Below are positions 18,230-26,633 of a stretch of DNA of 64,000 nucleotides, piece by piece (within the stretch, counting starts at the first letter, position 1; the number at the start of each line of letters is the position of its first letter). A program made the translations under genes and the position numbers. The stretch is from JBBDWK01 sp040902885 (lineage in GTDB: Bacteria > Acidobacteriota > Terriglobia > Bryobacterales > Bryobacteraceae), in NCBI GenBank assembly GCA_040902885.1, contig JBBDWK010000068.1, positions 1-64,000 on the forward strand. The letters run 5' to 3'. Below the pieces are notes generated by a model. That model worked only from the letters and a program-made list of their open reading frames with translations, searched no databases and was not told where the DNA came from.

Positions 18230-19624
18230 TTATTTGCCCCATACCGGGGTCGCGTTATTTCCACTTGAGGTCAACTGCTGCAACTGCGTTCCGTCCGCAA
18301 GCATGCTCCAGATCTGCATGGAGCCGCCGCGGTTCGAACTGAATACGATGTGGCGTCCATCCGGCGCCCAGCTTGGGTTCTCGTTGCGTCCGGCATTGGA
18401 CGTCAACTGGTTGAACGTGCGCGTGGCCACGTCCATCAGAAAAATATTGAAGTTTCCGGGCTCGTAACCCCGCGTCCAAGCGAACGCAATCAACTCCCCG
18501 TCCGGGTGCCAGGCCGGGTTGGAGGCTTCTCCCTCTCCCGTGGTTAACCGCTCGACATTGGCCCCATCCAGATTCATCCTGTATATCTGCGGCGGTCCGG
18601 AGCGCCCCGAAACAAATACCACTGTCGCGCCTGTCTTGGGATTGACCTTTGGTTCCACCTCGACCGCCCGCGAGGTCGACAGGCGCCTTAATTGATTGCC
18701 ATCCACGCCGGCGATATAGATCTGTGCGTACCCGCTTGCGGTGGAAGCATAGAGCAAATGCTGCCCATCCGGCGTGAAGCTCGGGGTCGCATTCATCGAC
18801 GCTACCTGATTGTAGAAAGGCAGGCGCCGTCCCGTTTCGACTGAGTACATCAATATAGCAGGATTTCCCCTTGCAAAACTAGTGAATGCCAGCTTTGTTC
18901 CATCCGCGGAGAGGGCCGGCATGAGCGAGAGGGACTTGTAGGAAGTGAATTGTTTCTGGTTGGAGCCGTCCGGATCCATGGACCAGATCTCTTTATGGCC
19001 GCTGCGGTTGGAGACAAAATAGATTTTGGTGCCGAACAGGCTCTTGCCGCCGAACTGGGCAATGATGTCGGCCGCGAATTCATGCGCCACAGTGCGCGCG
19101 CCGTCTTCGTCCACCGACCCGAAGTACCGTTTCCCCAGCACGTGCGCATTGGCCGGATTCGGCTGGGTCACGTTATAGAGCCAGCCCGAAAGAACGATCT
19201 GGTTGTTCTGGACGGCTGCGTATCCGAAGACCAGATAGGTGGCGTTCACGGGAGGATTCGACCAGTCTGTGAACCAGGGCCCTTGCCGCACCGGCTCCGG
19301 CGCGGGCGGAGGGGCGCCCCTCTTTTTCTTGCTCGCGGGCGCGGGCGCGCGCATTATCGGCGCCTTAAAGTCCTCCGGCCGCTGCGGCACTTCCAGCGGA
19401 TACATGCTTTTGGGCGCCATGCGGAACAGGCCGGAGGTCTCCAGGTCGGCGAAGAGGGTTTGGTTCAGGGCGCTCATGAAGGGTTCCGCGCCGCCCGCGC
19501 CGCGCAGGTCGGGAACGGCGATGCTAGGACGTTCGCCCTGTGTAATCTTGATGAGGATGTCGCTCTGCTGCGCCATGACGAACAGCGCGGCGGTGAGAAT
19601 CAGGAAGAAAAATTTCTTGATCAT
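18230..19624 (-). CDS. tolB: Tol-Pal translocation protein TolB
   Basis: 464 aa from ATG 19624; a TTG at 19636 overlapping the stop of the upstream gene is the alternative. A signal peptide (ending FVMAQ) is followed by the TolB N-terminal alpha/beta domain (about 20-190) and a six-bladed WD40-like propeller with repeated segments such as IYFVSNRSGHKEIWSMDPDG, PSFTPDGQHLLYAS, NPAWHPDGELIAFAW and PSWAPDGRHIVFSSNRGG. It is a periplasmic protein that binds Pal and transmits TolA force. There is no ribosome site, and the start sits 8 bases after the TolA-like stop, so translation is probably coupled. An insertion rich in Lys/Pro near 100-125 is unusual. Confidence 0.93.
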   Translation of the reverse strand: MIKKFFFLILTAALFVMAQQSDILIKITQGERPSIAVPDLRGAGGAEPFMSALNQTLFADLETSGLFRMAPKSMYPLEVPQRPEDFKAPIMRAPAPASKKKRGAPPPAPEPVRQGPWFTDWSNPPVNATYLVFGYAAVQNNQIVLSGWLYNVTQPNPANAHVLGKRYFGSVDEDGARTVAHEFAADIIAQFGGKSLFGTKIYFVSNRSGHKEIWSMDPDGSNQKQFTSYKSLSLMPALSADGTKLAFTSFARGNPAILMYSVETGRRLPFYNQVASMNATPSFTPDGQHLLYASTASGYAQIYIAGVDGNQLRRLSTSRAVEVEPKVNPKTGATVVFVSGRSGPPQIYRMNLDGANVERLTTGEGEASNPAWHPDGELIAFAWTRGYEPGNFNIFLMDVATRTFNQLTSNAGRNENPSWAPDGRHIVFSSNRGGSMQIWSMLADGTQLQQLTSSGNNATPVWGK

Positions 19625-19632
19625 GGTTGCAT

Positions 19633-20448
19633 TCAACGCTTCAGTTCGAACCAGAATTCAATGGTCGCGGAATCGCGATCGAAGCCGGCCGGCAAGGGCG
19701 GAAACGGAGCCGCCTCATACACCGCCCGCTGCGAGGAAAGATCCAGCACTCCGTTGCCGCTGCGCTGCACGATCCGCACGTCGCGGATCTGTCCGGTGCG
19801 CATGATGGTGAAGGTGACGATCACCGGCGGGGCCGTCTGAAGGCGTGGGTCCACGTCCGCGGTGCGCCACTTTTCCGCGACGCGCTGCCGGAGAAGATCG
19901 ACATACGCGCCGAAGCGATTTCCGAAAGGAGAGCCCGAGCCGATTCCCACGCCGCCGGAACCTTTCGCCCCCACCATGGGCGACGAAAGCGCCGCGCCCG
20001 ACGAGCTGTAAACCTGATTGGGCGCCGGCGGCTCGGCCGTCTTGCGCCCCGAAACCTCCCGCTTCTTCGATGCCTGGCCCTTGATGGCGACCGCGTCCGG
20101 GTCCTCCACCGGCTCGGGCTTTGGCGCCGGGGCGGGCTTGGGAGGCGCAGGCTGCTGCGGCACGGCCGACTCGGTGTCGCGCGCTACCGGGTTGACCGGG
20201 CCTCCCCGCGAGGGCAGCGGCACCTGCTTGACCACATTGATTCCCACCGAGCCGCCTCCCAGCGAGTCCGCTGCGCCCCACTGCACCAGCGGGCCCCCGC
20301 CGAACGCGGCGCTCAAGACGGCAGCCGCGGCCAGCAGCGCGTGCAATCCCACCGATACCAGAAGCGGCCTTCGGATAGACGGCTCGTCGTCGAAGATGTG
20401 CGCGTGCGACGGCATGGCGAATGGACTATTGTTTTCCGTCCGCTGCAT
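19633..20448 (-). CDS. TolA-like TonB-family energy transducer
   Basis: 271 aa (a start at 20415 would give 260). A single membrane helix lies near residues 28-48 (LLVSVGLHALLAAAAVLSA), then a Pro/Lys/Glu-rich periplasmic stretch (about 85-135), then a TonB C-terminal-like domain (PPVIVTFTIMRTGQIRDVRIVQRSG ... RAVYEAAPFPPLP). Its position between tolR and tolB and the lack of a separate tolA imply that it does TolA's job of linking TolQR to Pal/TolB. It is shorter than enterobacterial TolA (about 420 aa) and lacks the long helical domain. It overlaps tolR by 23 bases if the longer start is used. Confidence 0.88.
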   Translation of the reverse strand: MQRTENNSPFAMPSHAHIFDDEPSIRRPLLVSVGLHALLAAAAVLSAAFGGGPLVQWGAADSLGGGSVGINVVKQVPLPSRGGPVNPVARDTESAVPQQPAPPKPAPAPKPEPVEDPDAVAIKGQASKKREVSGRKTAEPPAPNQVYSSSGAALSSPMVGAKGSGGVGIGSGSPFGNRFGAYVDLLRQRVAEKWRTADVDPRLQTAPPVIVTFTIMRTGQIRDVRIVQRSGNGVLDLSSQRAVYEAAPFPPLPAGFDRDSATIEFWFELKR

Positions 20449-20869
20449 CCACCGGCTGCATCACTGCGTTAATCGGAATCCCTCCTTCCGCCAATGCGCT
20501 GATCACCTGCGCCATGGGGTCCCATGTGGTCTGCCTGTCGGCCCGCAGGTAGACGGCCTTCCCCGGTCCGAAGCGCTTTCGCACCTGCTCGGCCAAGTCG
20601 TTGATGTTCACCAGCTGCTCATTCAGATAGGTGTTGCCCGTGCGCGATATGGTGACTACCGGCAGCTCCTGCGCGCTGTCCTTCACCTGCTTTACCTTGG
20701 GAACTTCCACTTCGATCCCAAATTCCATGACGTGCGCGGTGAGCATAAAGATGATGAGAAGCACGAGAACCACGTCCACGAACGGCGTCACGTTGATCTC
20801 GGCTAGGGGCGGCACGCCATGGAAGCGCCGCCGTCCTCCGTTGCCGCCGCCATTCAGTGAAAAGGCCAT
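20426..20869 (-). CDS. tolR: TolR/ExbD-type proton-channel subunit
   Basis: 147 aa from ATG 20869; a TTG at 20881 would add four residues. The ATG sits one base after the tolQ stop, with AAAGGAG further upstream. It has one membrane helix holding the essential proton-carrying Asp (D32 in TPFVDVVLVLLIIFML) and a periplasmic ExbD/TolR domain ending in VISALAEGGIPINAVMQP. With TolQ it forms the inner-membrane motor that converts proton flow into movement of the TolA-like protein. Confidence 0.93.
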   Translation of the reverse strand: MAFSLNGGGNGGRRRFHGVPPLAEINVTPFVDVVLVLLIIFMLTAHVMEFGIEVEVPKVKQVKDSAQELPVVTISRTGNTYLNEQLVNINDLAEQVRKRFGPGKAVYLRADRQTTWDPMAQVISALAEGGIPINAVMQPVDAADGKQ

Positions 20870-20870
20870 G

Positions 20871-21557
20871 TCAGTCCCCAAAACTCCTTTCGGCTAGATT
20901 CATGAATTCCAGCGAAAAGTCGTCCATGCGTGCGCCCTGCTCTTTAATTTCGTGCCCGAAGTGGTTGTAGAAGATGGCCGCCGGAATGGCCGCCGCCAGT
21001 CCCACCGCGGTAGCGATGAGCGCTTCGGAGATGCCCGGCGCCACGGCGCGCAGGCTCGCGCTGCCAGCCAGCCCCAGATCGTTAAACGACCGGATGATGC
21101 CAAGCACGGTGCCGAACAGGCCGATGAACGGAGTTACCGAAGCGGTGGTTGCGAGCCAGCTCATGTTGCGCTCCAGCTTGGCCAGCTCCTCGCTGATGCC
21201 GAGCTGCAGCGTGCGCTCGAGCGACAGCTTGTTGCGGAGCGTGCGCGCGGCTTTGACCTGGCGCTCGATCTCTTCGTAGCCGAAATCGAACACGGCCACC
21301 AGCGGGCTGGCGCGAAACTGTTCGGTGGCCACAGCCACGGCCTCGAAGTTGTTGGCCTTTCGAAATGCACGCAGGAAGCGGATGTTTTCCCCACGGGCGG
21401 TGCGGAGCAGGCTCCATTTCGACAGAATGATCGCCCAGGAAAAAATGGAAAAAAACAGGAGGACTACCAGGACGAACTGGAATATCGGCGCCGCGCGGAC
21501 CACCATATCCCACATGTTGAGCTGCAGATAGACCCCGAGGGCCGAAAGCTGAATCAA
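20871..21557 (-). CDS. tolQ: TolQ/ExbB-type proton-channel subunit
   Basis: 228 aa. TTG 21557 is chosen because AAGGAG lies five bases before it; an ATG at 21515 is possible. Three membrane helices are visible: FVLVVLLFFSIFSWAIIL (about 28-45), ATTASVTPFIGLFGTVLGI (about 136-155) and GISEALIATAVGLAAAIPAAIF (about 173-195). These are the MotA/TolQ/ExbB segments. It is the first gene of the tolQ-tolR-tolA-like-tolB-pal-cpoB operon. Upstream on the minus strand TGCTACAGT could be an extended -10. Confidence 0.93.
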   Translation of the reverse strand: MIQLSALGVYLQLNMWDMVVRAAPIFQFVLVVLLFFSIFSWAIILSKWSLLRTARGENIRFLRAFRKANNFEAVAVATEQFRASPLVAVFDFGYEEIERQVKAARTLRNKLSLERTLQLGISEELAKLERNMSWLATTASVTPFIGLFGTVLGIIRSFNDLGLAGSASLRAVAPGISEALIATAVGLAAAIPAAIFYNHFGHEIKEQGARMDDFSLEFMNLAERSFGD

Positions 21558-21639
21558 TCCTTCTCCTTATCAAAAACTGTAGCATACCGACGGTTGCGGG
21601 CCATTACGCGGGTACTGAGGGGGGAAGCATGACCCTCGC

Positions 21640-21645
21640 TATAAT
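21640..21645 (+). promoter_or_regulatory. Perfect -10 TATAAT six bases before a start codon (leaderless candidate)
   Basis: TATAAT at 21640-21645 is followed after six bases by ATG 21652. Transcription would begin at the start codon. No -35 match at 16-19 bases is evident. Confidence 0.45.
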
Positions 21646-21651
21646 TGGTGG

Positions 21652-23148
21652 ATGTTCTTCCGCGCGCCGCGCGAGCGCTGGTTGTTCCTGCCGCTGGCGG
21701 TGGTCGTGTGCGCGTTGTATTTTTTCGCTTTGGGCGACACCGGCCTGCTGGATGCCGACGAACCGCGTTACGCATCCATCGGCCGCGAGATGGCGCGCTC
21801 GGGCGATTGGATCACACCGCGGCTGTGGGGCGAGCCGTGGTTCGAGAAGCCCGCGCTGCTTTACTGGATGACCGGCATCGCTTTCCGGCTTGGCCTTTCC
21901 GAAGATCTCGCGCCGCGCCTGCCCGTGGCCGTCCTCAGCGTGGCTTTCCTGATTTTTTACGCCTGGCGTCTCCGGGAGGAGTTCGGTCCCCGGGCAGGGT
22001 GGTATTCCACCGTCGTTCTGGGCACGTCCGCCGGATGGTTGGGCTTCAGTCATGTGGGGGTGACGGACCTTCCGATGTCGGCGGCGTTTTCCGCGTCCAT
22101 GCTGCTGCTGATAGCGTGGCTGCGCAAGGGAGACCATCGCCTGGTCGTGTGGGCGGCCGCCCTGATGGGCGTTGCGGTGTTGGCCAAAGGCCTGGCGCCT
22201 TTGGTGCTGGCGCTTCCCTTCGCGTGGGTAGCCCGCAGGCGGCTTGCGCAACTGCCGCACCTCCAAGCGGCGGCTGCGTTCCTGGCCGTCGCGGCGCCCT
22301 GGTACGCGCTGGTCTATGCTCGAAACGGGATGCCCTTCATCGAGGAATTTTTCCTGAAGCACCACTTCGGGCGCTTCACCTCCGGCGCTCTTCAGCACGT
22401 TCAGCCTTTCTGGTTTTACATTCCGGTGATGCTCGCGGCCCTCATCCCGTGGCCCGCCGGTCTGGCGCTTCTGTTCCGCCGGTCGCTCTATCGCGACGAC
22501 CGCAGACTCCTGCTGCTGCTGTGGCTCGTGTTCGGTCTGATTTTCTTCTCCGCCTCGACCAATAAGCTGCCCGGTTACATCCTGCCTCTTCTGCCGCCAG
22601 CCGCCGCCTTGATGGGCCTGGCCCTCGCGGAAGCTCCCAAAGCGCGCGTGGTGCTGACCGCGTGTGCGCTTGCCCTGACGCTCGTTCCCGCTGTGGCCGA
22701 CGTGCTTCCCGAGGCCCTCGCATTCGGCTTGTCCCGAAGCGGGCTGCCGAACTGGACCTTCGTCTGGCTCGCTCCGGCACTGGTGGCGGTACTGATCTGG
22801 GCACGGGAGACCGCGGGCGCCCGAGATCAGGCGATGGTCTGCCTCGCCTTAGCGGCCGCGGCCGGAGTGGTCTTTCTGAAAGTGCGCACGTTCCCGTCGA
22901 TCGACGCAGCCGTCTCGGCGCGTCCCATCTGGCGGCAGGTAGCGCCCCAGCGGGATAACGTGTGCGTGGAAAACGTTCAGCGGAAATGGCGCTACGGGTT
23001 GAATTACTACTCCGTCTCGCCGCTGCCCGACTGTCCTTCGGGGGGTCGGTCCGTTCACATCCGCCAGCCGGAGCGGGGCCAGCCCATTCTCGTCCAGGAA
23101 GGAGAACCTCTTCAGGCGTCCGGAGGAGGCCCGGTCACGATGCGTTAA
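21652..23148 (+). CDS. ArnT/PMT-like membrane glycosyltransferase
   Basis: 498 aa with 10 or more membrane helices. The first periplasmic loop carries the GT39/GT83 signature D34-A-D-E-P-R-Y-A, with W53 in GDWITPRLWG and FEKPALLYWM just after it, as in ArnT-type enzymes that move a sugar from an undecaprenyl-phosphate carrier to lipid A or a similar acceptor. A second conserved patch is KHHFGRFTSG (about 235-245), and FFSASTNKLPGYILPLLP (about 300-317) is also family-typical. The C-terminal 90 residues form a small soluble domain. The sugar and acceptor are unknown. Divergent from tolQ. Confidence 0.87.
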   Translation: MFFRAPRERWLFLPLAVVVCALYFFALGDTGLLDADEPRYASIGREMARSGDWITPRLWGEPWFEKPALLYWMTGIAFRLGLSEDLAPRLPVAVLSVAFLIFYAWRLREEFGPRAGWYSTVVLGTSAGWLGFSHVGVTDLPMSAAFSASMLLLIAWLRKGDHRLVVWAAALMGVAVLAKGLAPLVLALPFAWVARRRLAQLPHLQAAAAFLAVAAPWYALVYARNGMPFIEEFFLKHHFGRFTSGALQHVQPFWFYIPVMLAALIPWPAGLALLFRRSLYRDDRRLLLLLWLVFGLIFFSASTNKLPGYILPLLPPAAALMGLALAEAPKARVVLTACALALTLVPAVADVLPEALAFGLSRSGLPNWTFVWLAPALVAVLIWARETAGARDQAMVCLALAAAAGVVFLKVRTFPSIDAAVSARPIWRQVAPQRDNVCVENVQRKWRYGLNYYSVSPLPDCPSGGRSVHIRQPERGQPILVQEGEPLQASGGGPVTMR

Positions 23149-23174
23149 ATCCCTTCCATCGGCCAACTTTCAGC

Positions 23175-23203
23175 TTGACCGTACTTCCGGCGCATTGTAC
23201 TCT
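23175..23203 (+). promoter_or_regulatory. Candidate sigma-70-type promoter before the DMT-type transporter
   Basis: TTGACC (23175-23180), a 17-base spacer and TACTCT (23198-23203). The start site would be near 23210 and the leader about 14 bases, without a clear Shine-Dalgarno. Confidence 0.45.
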
Positions 23204-23223
23204 CGGCTTTCTCGGTTATCGAC

Positions 23224-24264
23224 ATGCTATTACCGGAGACCTACTTTGCGGCACTCCTTCTGATGGTTCTAAGCGCGTTCTGCTGGGGCTCGTGGGCGAA
23301 CACCTTCAAGATGACGGGCAACTGGCGGTTCGAACTTTACTACTACGATTTCGCCTTTGGCGTCCTTTTCGCCGCCGTCATCGCCGCCTTCACCTTTGGA
23401 ACGTGGCCCTCTGGAGAGGGACTGGAGTTCCTCGACGACCTGACTCACGGCGGCAAACGGCAGATGGTTCTAACCGTGTTGTCGGGCGGAATCTTCAATC
23501 TCGGCAACATGCTATTCCTCGGCGCAATTTCGATTGCCGGCCTATCGGTGGCGTATCCGATAGGCGGCGTCACCGCACTGCTTGTGGCGACCGTCTTCAG
23601 CTTCATCATGCGGCCTCAGGGAAACGCACCGCTTTTGTTTTCGGGCCTCGCCATCCTGGTGGCGAGCATGGTCGCGGGCAGTTTGGCATACCGCAGCCGC
23701 GAACTCCGGAAGCTCGAAGAACGAATCAAGAGCGGTAAAGCGAAATCCACACTGAAGCGCGTAAGCCTGAAGGGGGTGTACGTGAGCGTGGCAGCGGGCG
23801 TATTCATGGGCGCGCATGCGCCGCTGATCGGCGCGGCGGGCTCAGGCGATTCGGCGATGGGGATTTACTCCATCGGATTCCTGTTTGCGCTGGGTGTCTG
23901 CGCTTCGGCCTTCGTGCTGAATCTCTTCCTGATGAATCTCCCTCTGGCTGGCCCTCCGGTAGAGATCCTGGAGTATTTCCGGGCTGGCTGGAAGCGGCAT
24001 ATCCTTGGCTGGCTGGGCGGGGTCATCCTCTTTACCGGCTGGATCGCGGCTCTGCTCTCTCAGACCCCCCCGGAACGCGCCACTCAACTCGGACCGGCGA
24101 TAAGTTTCAGCCTCCGCCACAGCGCCGTCGTACTTGCGGCATTCTGGGGTTTCCTGTTGTGGAAAGAGTACGCAGGCACGGACATCCGCGCAAAGTCCCT
24201 GGTGCTGCTGATGCTCGTGCTGTTCCTGACCGGTCTGGTCCTGGTGGCCGTTGTCCCGCTGTAA
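23224..24264 (+). CDS. DMT-superfamily transporter, ureide-permease/sugar-permease-like
   Basis: 346 aa with about ten membrane helices in two halves and a charged cytoplasmic loop near 155-185 (ELRKLEERIKSGKAKS). The N-terminal segment FCWGSWANTFKMTGNWRFELYYYDFAFG closely recalls the ureide permease and GlcU/RhaT families, which carry ureides or sugars with protons. The second half repeats the pattern (KGVYVSVAAGVFMG, FILNLF-like helices, WGFLLWKEY). Substrate not determinable. It is followed by a Crp/Fnr regulator on the same strand, but separate promoters appear present. Confidence 0.82.
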   Translation: MLLPETYFAALLLMVLSAFCWGSWANTFKMTGNWRFELYYYDFAFGVLFAAVIAAFTFGTWPSGEGLEFLDDLTHGGKRQMVLTVLSGGIFNLGNMLFLGAISIAGLSVAYPIGGVTALLVATVFSFIMRPQGNAPLLFSGLAILVASMVAGSLAYRSRELRKLEERIKSGKAKSTLKRVSLKGVYVSVAAGVFMGAHAPLIGAAGSGDSAMGIYSIGFLFALGVCASAFVLNLFLMNLPLAGPPVEILEYFRAGWKRHILGWLGGVILFTGWIAALLSQTPPERATQLGPAISFSLRHSAVVLAAFWGFLLWKEYAGTDIRAKSLVLLMLVLFLTGLVLVAVVPL

Positions 24265-24271
24265 ATCGGAC

Positions 24272-24286
24272 AGTACTTATCGTACT
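24272..24286. repeat. Short perfect inverted repeat after the transporter gene
   Basis: AGTAC-TTATC-GTACT, a 5-base perfect arm pair 8 bases after the transporter stop. There is no T-tract, so a terminator is unlikely; a regulator site is possible. Confidence 0.3.
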
Positions 24287-24361
24287 AGAACTTTTCCGTG
24301 AAAAAAACGCGAAAAGGTAAGCCAGCGAACAAAGTACCGTACCACCCGTATTACAATGTGA

Positions 24362-24390
24362 TTGACTTCTACCGCAGGGCAAATTACGAT
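24362..24390 (+). promoter_or_regulatory. Sigma-70-type promoter for the Crp/Fnr regulator gene
   Basis: TTGACT (24362-24367), a 17-base spacer and TACGAT (24385-24390); transcription would start near 24397. It lies inside the extra N-terminal codons of the longer reading frame (24298), which favours ATG 24415 as the true start. The -35 is immediately preceded by TGTGA, a Crp half-site. Confidence 0.5.
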
Positions 24391-24414
24391 CACTTCACGG
24401 ATTGGTTCACGTTC

Positions 24415-25104
24415 ATGCTCGTCACTCACGCACCCACGCTTTCCGTTCAAGTTACTCGCCGGCTCTTAGCCATGGAGGGCGTCACCCGGCTCTCCCATTG
24501 CCGCCGGGGCACCGCACTTTATTCAGAGGGCGACAGAGGACACGGTATTTACTTCATCGAGTCGGGCAGGGTCAAGATTCTTCGGCGAAGCCCGGAGGGC
24601 CGCGACGCCCTTTTTGCGATCGCGGAAGCGGGGGAAATCTTCGGCGAACAGTCGCTGTTGCGCGAAGATCTCCGCAACACCATTGCCGAGATTCTCGAAG
24701 ACGCCGTGATTCATGTCATCCCGCGAACCGGTTTTCTCGAGTATTGCCGGGAAAATCCCGAAGTTTGGGAACAGTTGCTGCTGATATTCGACTGGCGCCG
24801 GGAACAGGTGGAAAGACAGATCGAACTGCTCCTGTTTTACGAAGTTGAAGAGCGCATTCTGCGGTGGCTGGTGGATCTGGCCGACAGCGACCGGGTTTCC
24901 ACCGGGGAAAGCCGCACCGTTCGCCTGTCTCAGAAAGAACTGGCAAGCGTGGTCGGTTCGACGCGCGAGACAACCTCAAGCGCCCTGAACCAGCTTAGCC
25001 GGCAAGGCTTGATTCAGCTGGAGCGTCGGCGAGTGGTCATCCCTTCCGTCGAGAGCGTGCGAGCCGCAATCAACGGCCGGCGCACGCACGTTCAGACCGC
25101 GTAA
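24415..25104 (+). CDS. Crp/Fnr-family transcription regulator
   Basis: 229 aa from ATG 24415. A GTG at 24298 would add 39 residues with no ribosome site and would place the predicted promoter inside the gene. It has an N-terminal cyclic-nucleotide-binding-like beta-barrel (about 20-130; CRRGTALYSEGDRGHGIYFIESGRVKI, AEAGEIFGEQSLL), a long dimer helix (EQLLLIFDWRREQVERQIELLL) and a C-terminal winged helix (RLSQKELASVVGSTRETTSSALNQL). No Fnr-type N-terminal Cys cluster is present, so an iron-sulphur oxygen sensor is unlikely. The ligand-pocket Arg/Ser of Crp is not clearly conserved; ligand unknown. Its position 71 bases before hpnJ makes it a candidate regulator of the hopanoid operon (inference). 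Confidence 0.9.
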   Translation: MLVTHAPTLSVQVTRRLLAMEGVTRLSHCRRGTALYSEGDRGHGIYFIESGRVKILRRSPEGRDALFAIAEAGEIFGEQSLLREDLRNTIAEILEDAVIHVIPRTGFLEYCRENPEVWEQLLLIFDWRREQVERQIELLLFYEVEERILRWLVDLADSDRVSTGESRTVRLSQKELASVVGSTRETTSSALNQLSRQGLIQLERRRVVIPSVESVRAAINGRRTHVQTA

Positions 25105-25123
25105 GGCTAAACCCATTTCCGCT

Positions 25124-25153
25124 TTGCGGGGACTGCGCGCCCTCTGCTAAACT
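25124..25153 (+). promoter_or_regulatory. Candidate promoter of the hopanoid operon
   Basis: TTGCGG (25124-25129), an 18-base spacer and TAAACT (25148-25153), preceded by TG at 25145-25146 so that an extended -10 TGCTAAACT is formed. The leader to hpnJ ATG 25176 would be about 16 bases. Confidence 0.42.
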
Positions 25154-25175
25154 TTTGAAAGTCCACGCTATCTCT

Positions 25176-26630
25176 ATGCGAACTCTCTTCCTGAACCCCC
25201 CCTCTTTTGAAGGGTTCGACGGTGGCGCAAGTTCCCGCTGGCCGGCTTCCCGGGAAATCGAATCCTACTGGTATCCGGTCTGGTTGTGCTACCCCGCCGG
25301 GATGCTGCCGGACAGCAGAGTGGTGGACGCGCCGCCTCACCGAATTTCCATCGAGCAGACCGTGGAAATGGCCCGCGATTTTGAATTTCTAGTGCTTTTT
25401 ACGTCCACTCCCGGATTCAGTGTGGACGTCAAGATGGCCGAAATGATGCGCGACGCCAATCCCCAGCTCCGCGTCGCGTTTGTCGGTCCTCCCGTAACCA
25501 CGGAGCCGGAAAAGACGCTGGCCGCCACCACCGCCATCGATTTCGTCGTGCGGCGGGAATTCGACCGTCAAATCGCCGATTACGCGCGGGGAAAGCCGCT
25601 TGAATCTCTGCCCGGAGTGAGTTTCCGTAAGAGTGGCGGCATCGTCAATAATCCCGAGGGCCATGTAATTGAGAATCTGGACGAATTGCCCTGGGTAACT
25701 AAGGTCTACAAACGCGACCTGGATATCAGGCGCTATAACGTCCCATTTCTGCTCAATCCGTTTGTATCCTTTTATACATCGCGCGGGTGCCCGGCCATGT
25801 GTACTTTCTGTCTGTGGCCGCAGACGCATTCCGGCCACCGCTGGCGCCTGCGCTCGGCGGACGACGTAGCTCGCGAGGTGACCTACGTCAAGGAGAACTT
25901 CCCCGAGGCCAAGGAGATTTTCTTTGACGACGATACTTTCAATTATCAGAAGGCGCGCACCATCGATTTGTGCAGGAAACTGAAGCCGCTCAACTTTACC
26001 TGGTCCTGCACGTCAAGGGTCACCACCGATTACGATACTCTCAAAGCCATGAAGGAGGCCGGATGCCGCCTGCTGATTGTGGGCTATGAGTCCGGCGATC
26101 CCCAGATTCTGAAGAACATCAAGAAAGGCGCCACCATCGATATGGCGCAGCGCTTCACCGCCAACTGCAAGAAGCTGGGGCTGCTCATTCACGGCGATTT
26201 CATCGTAGGCCTTCCCGGCGAATCGCACGATAGCGTCCGGCGCACCATCGACTTCGCCAAGCGCCTCGATACCGAGACGATCCAGGTCTCGATCGCCCAC
26301 CCTTATCCCGGAACCGAGTTTTACGATTACGCGAAGAGCAACGGCCTGATCACGATCGACTCGATGACCGACGAGAGCGGCCATCAGCTTCCCAACGTGG
26401 TCTATCCAGGTCTGGACCGCGCGGCACTGGTCGATTGGGTAGAGCGGTTTTACGGCGAATACTACTTCCGCCCCCGGGTTATCTGGCGGGTGGTGCGCAA
26501 AGCGATCTTCAATACCGACGAACGCCGGCGCCTCTCGAAGGAAGCCCGCGAGTATCTTGCCCTGCGCTCCAAGCGCAAAAAGTTCGTCGCCAGCCACCGT
26601 GCCGCGGCGGCCGAGGCCGCCCGCAACTGA
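25176..26630 (+). CDS. hpnJ: Hopanoid biosynthesis radical SAM protein HpnJ
   Basis: 484 aa. ATG 25176 is chosen because the family begins MRTLFL; a TTG at 25155 is an alternative. The N-terminal B12-binding-like Rossmann part contains the HpnJ-specific LNPPSFEGFDGGASSR and VVDAPPH segments. The radical SAM cluster is C205-x3-C209-x2-C212 in TSRGCPAMCTFCLWPQT, binding a 4Fe-4S cluster and S-adenosylmethionine. HpnJ is needed to make bacteriohopanetetrol cyclitol ether from the glucosamine-linked hopanoid by ring contraction. It is the first gene of a four-gene operon with two EamA proteins and hpnI, with gaps of 3 bases or overlaps. Confidence 0.93.
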   Translation: MRTLFLNPPSFEGFDGGASSRWPASREIESYWYPVWLCYPAGMLPDSRVVDAPPHRISIEQTVEMARDFEFLVLFTSTPGFSVDVKMAEMMRDANPQLRVAFVGPPVTTEPEKTLAATTAIDFVVRREFDRQIADYARGKPLESLPGVSFRKSGGIVNNPEGHVIENLDELPWVTKVYKRDLDIRRYNVPFLLNPFVSFYTSRGCPAMCTFCLWPQTHSGHRWRLRSADDVAREVTYVKENFPEAKEIFFDDDTFNYQKARTIDLCRKLKPLNFTWSCTSRVTTDYDTLKAMKEAGCRLLIVGYESGDPQILKNIKKGATIDMAQRFTANCKKLGLLIHGDFIVGLPGESHDSVRRTIDFAKRLDTETIQVSIAHPYPGTEFYDYAKSNGLITIDSMTDESGHQLPNVVYPGLDRAALVDWVERFYGEYYFRPRVIWRVVRKAIFNTDERRRLSKEAREYLALRSKRKKFVASHRAAAAEAARN

Positions 26631-26633
26631 GCC

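Noticed and set aside
19640..19660. GGTTCGAAC resembling a tRNA T-loop
   Set aside because: It is within the coding end of the TolA-like gene and no cloverleaf can be drawn around it.
24298..24414. N-terminal extension of the Crp/Fnr regulator from GTG 24298
   Set aside because: It lacks a ribosome site and contains a good promoter match (TTGACT-17-TACGAT); the family alignment begins after ATG 24415.
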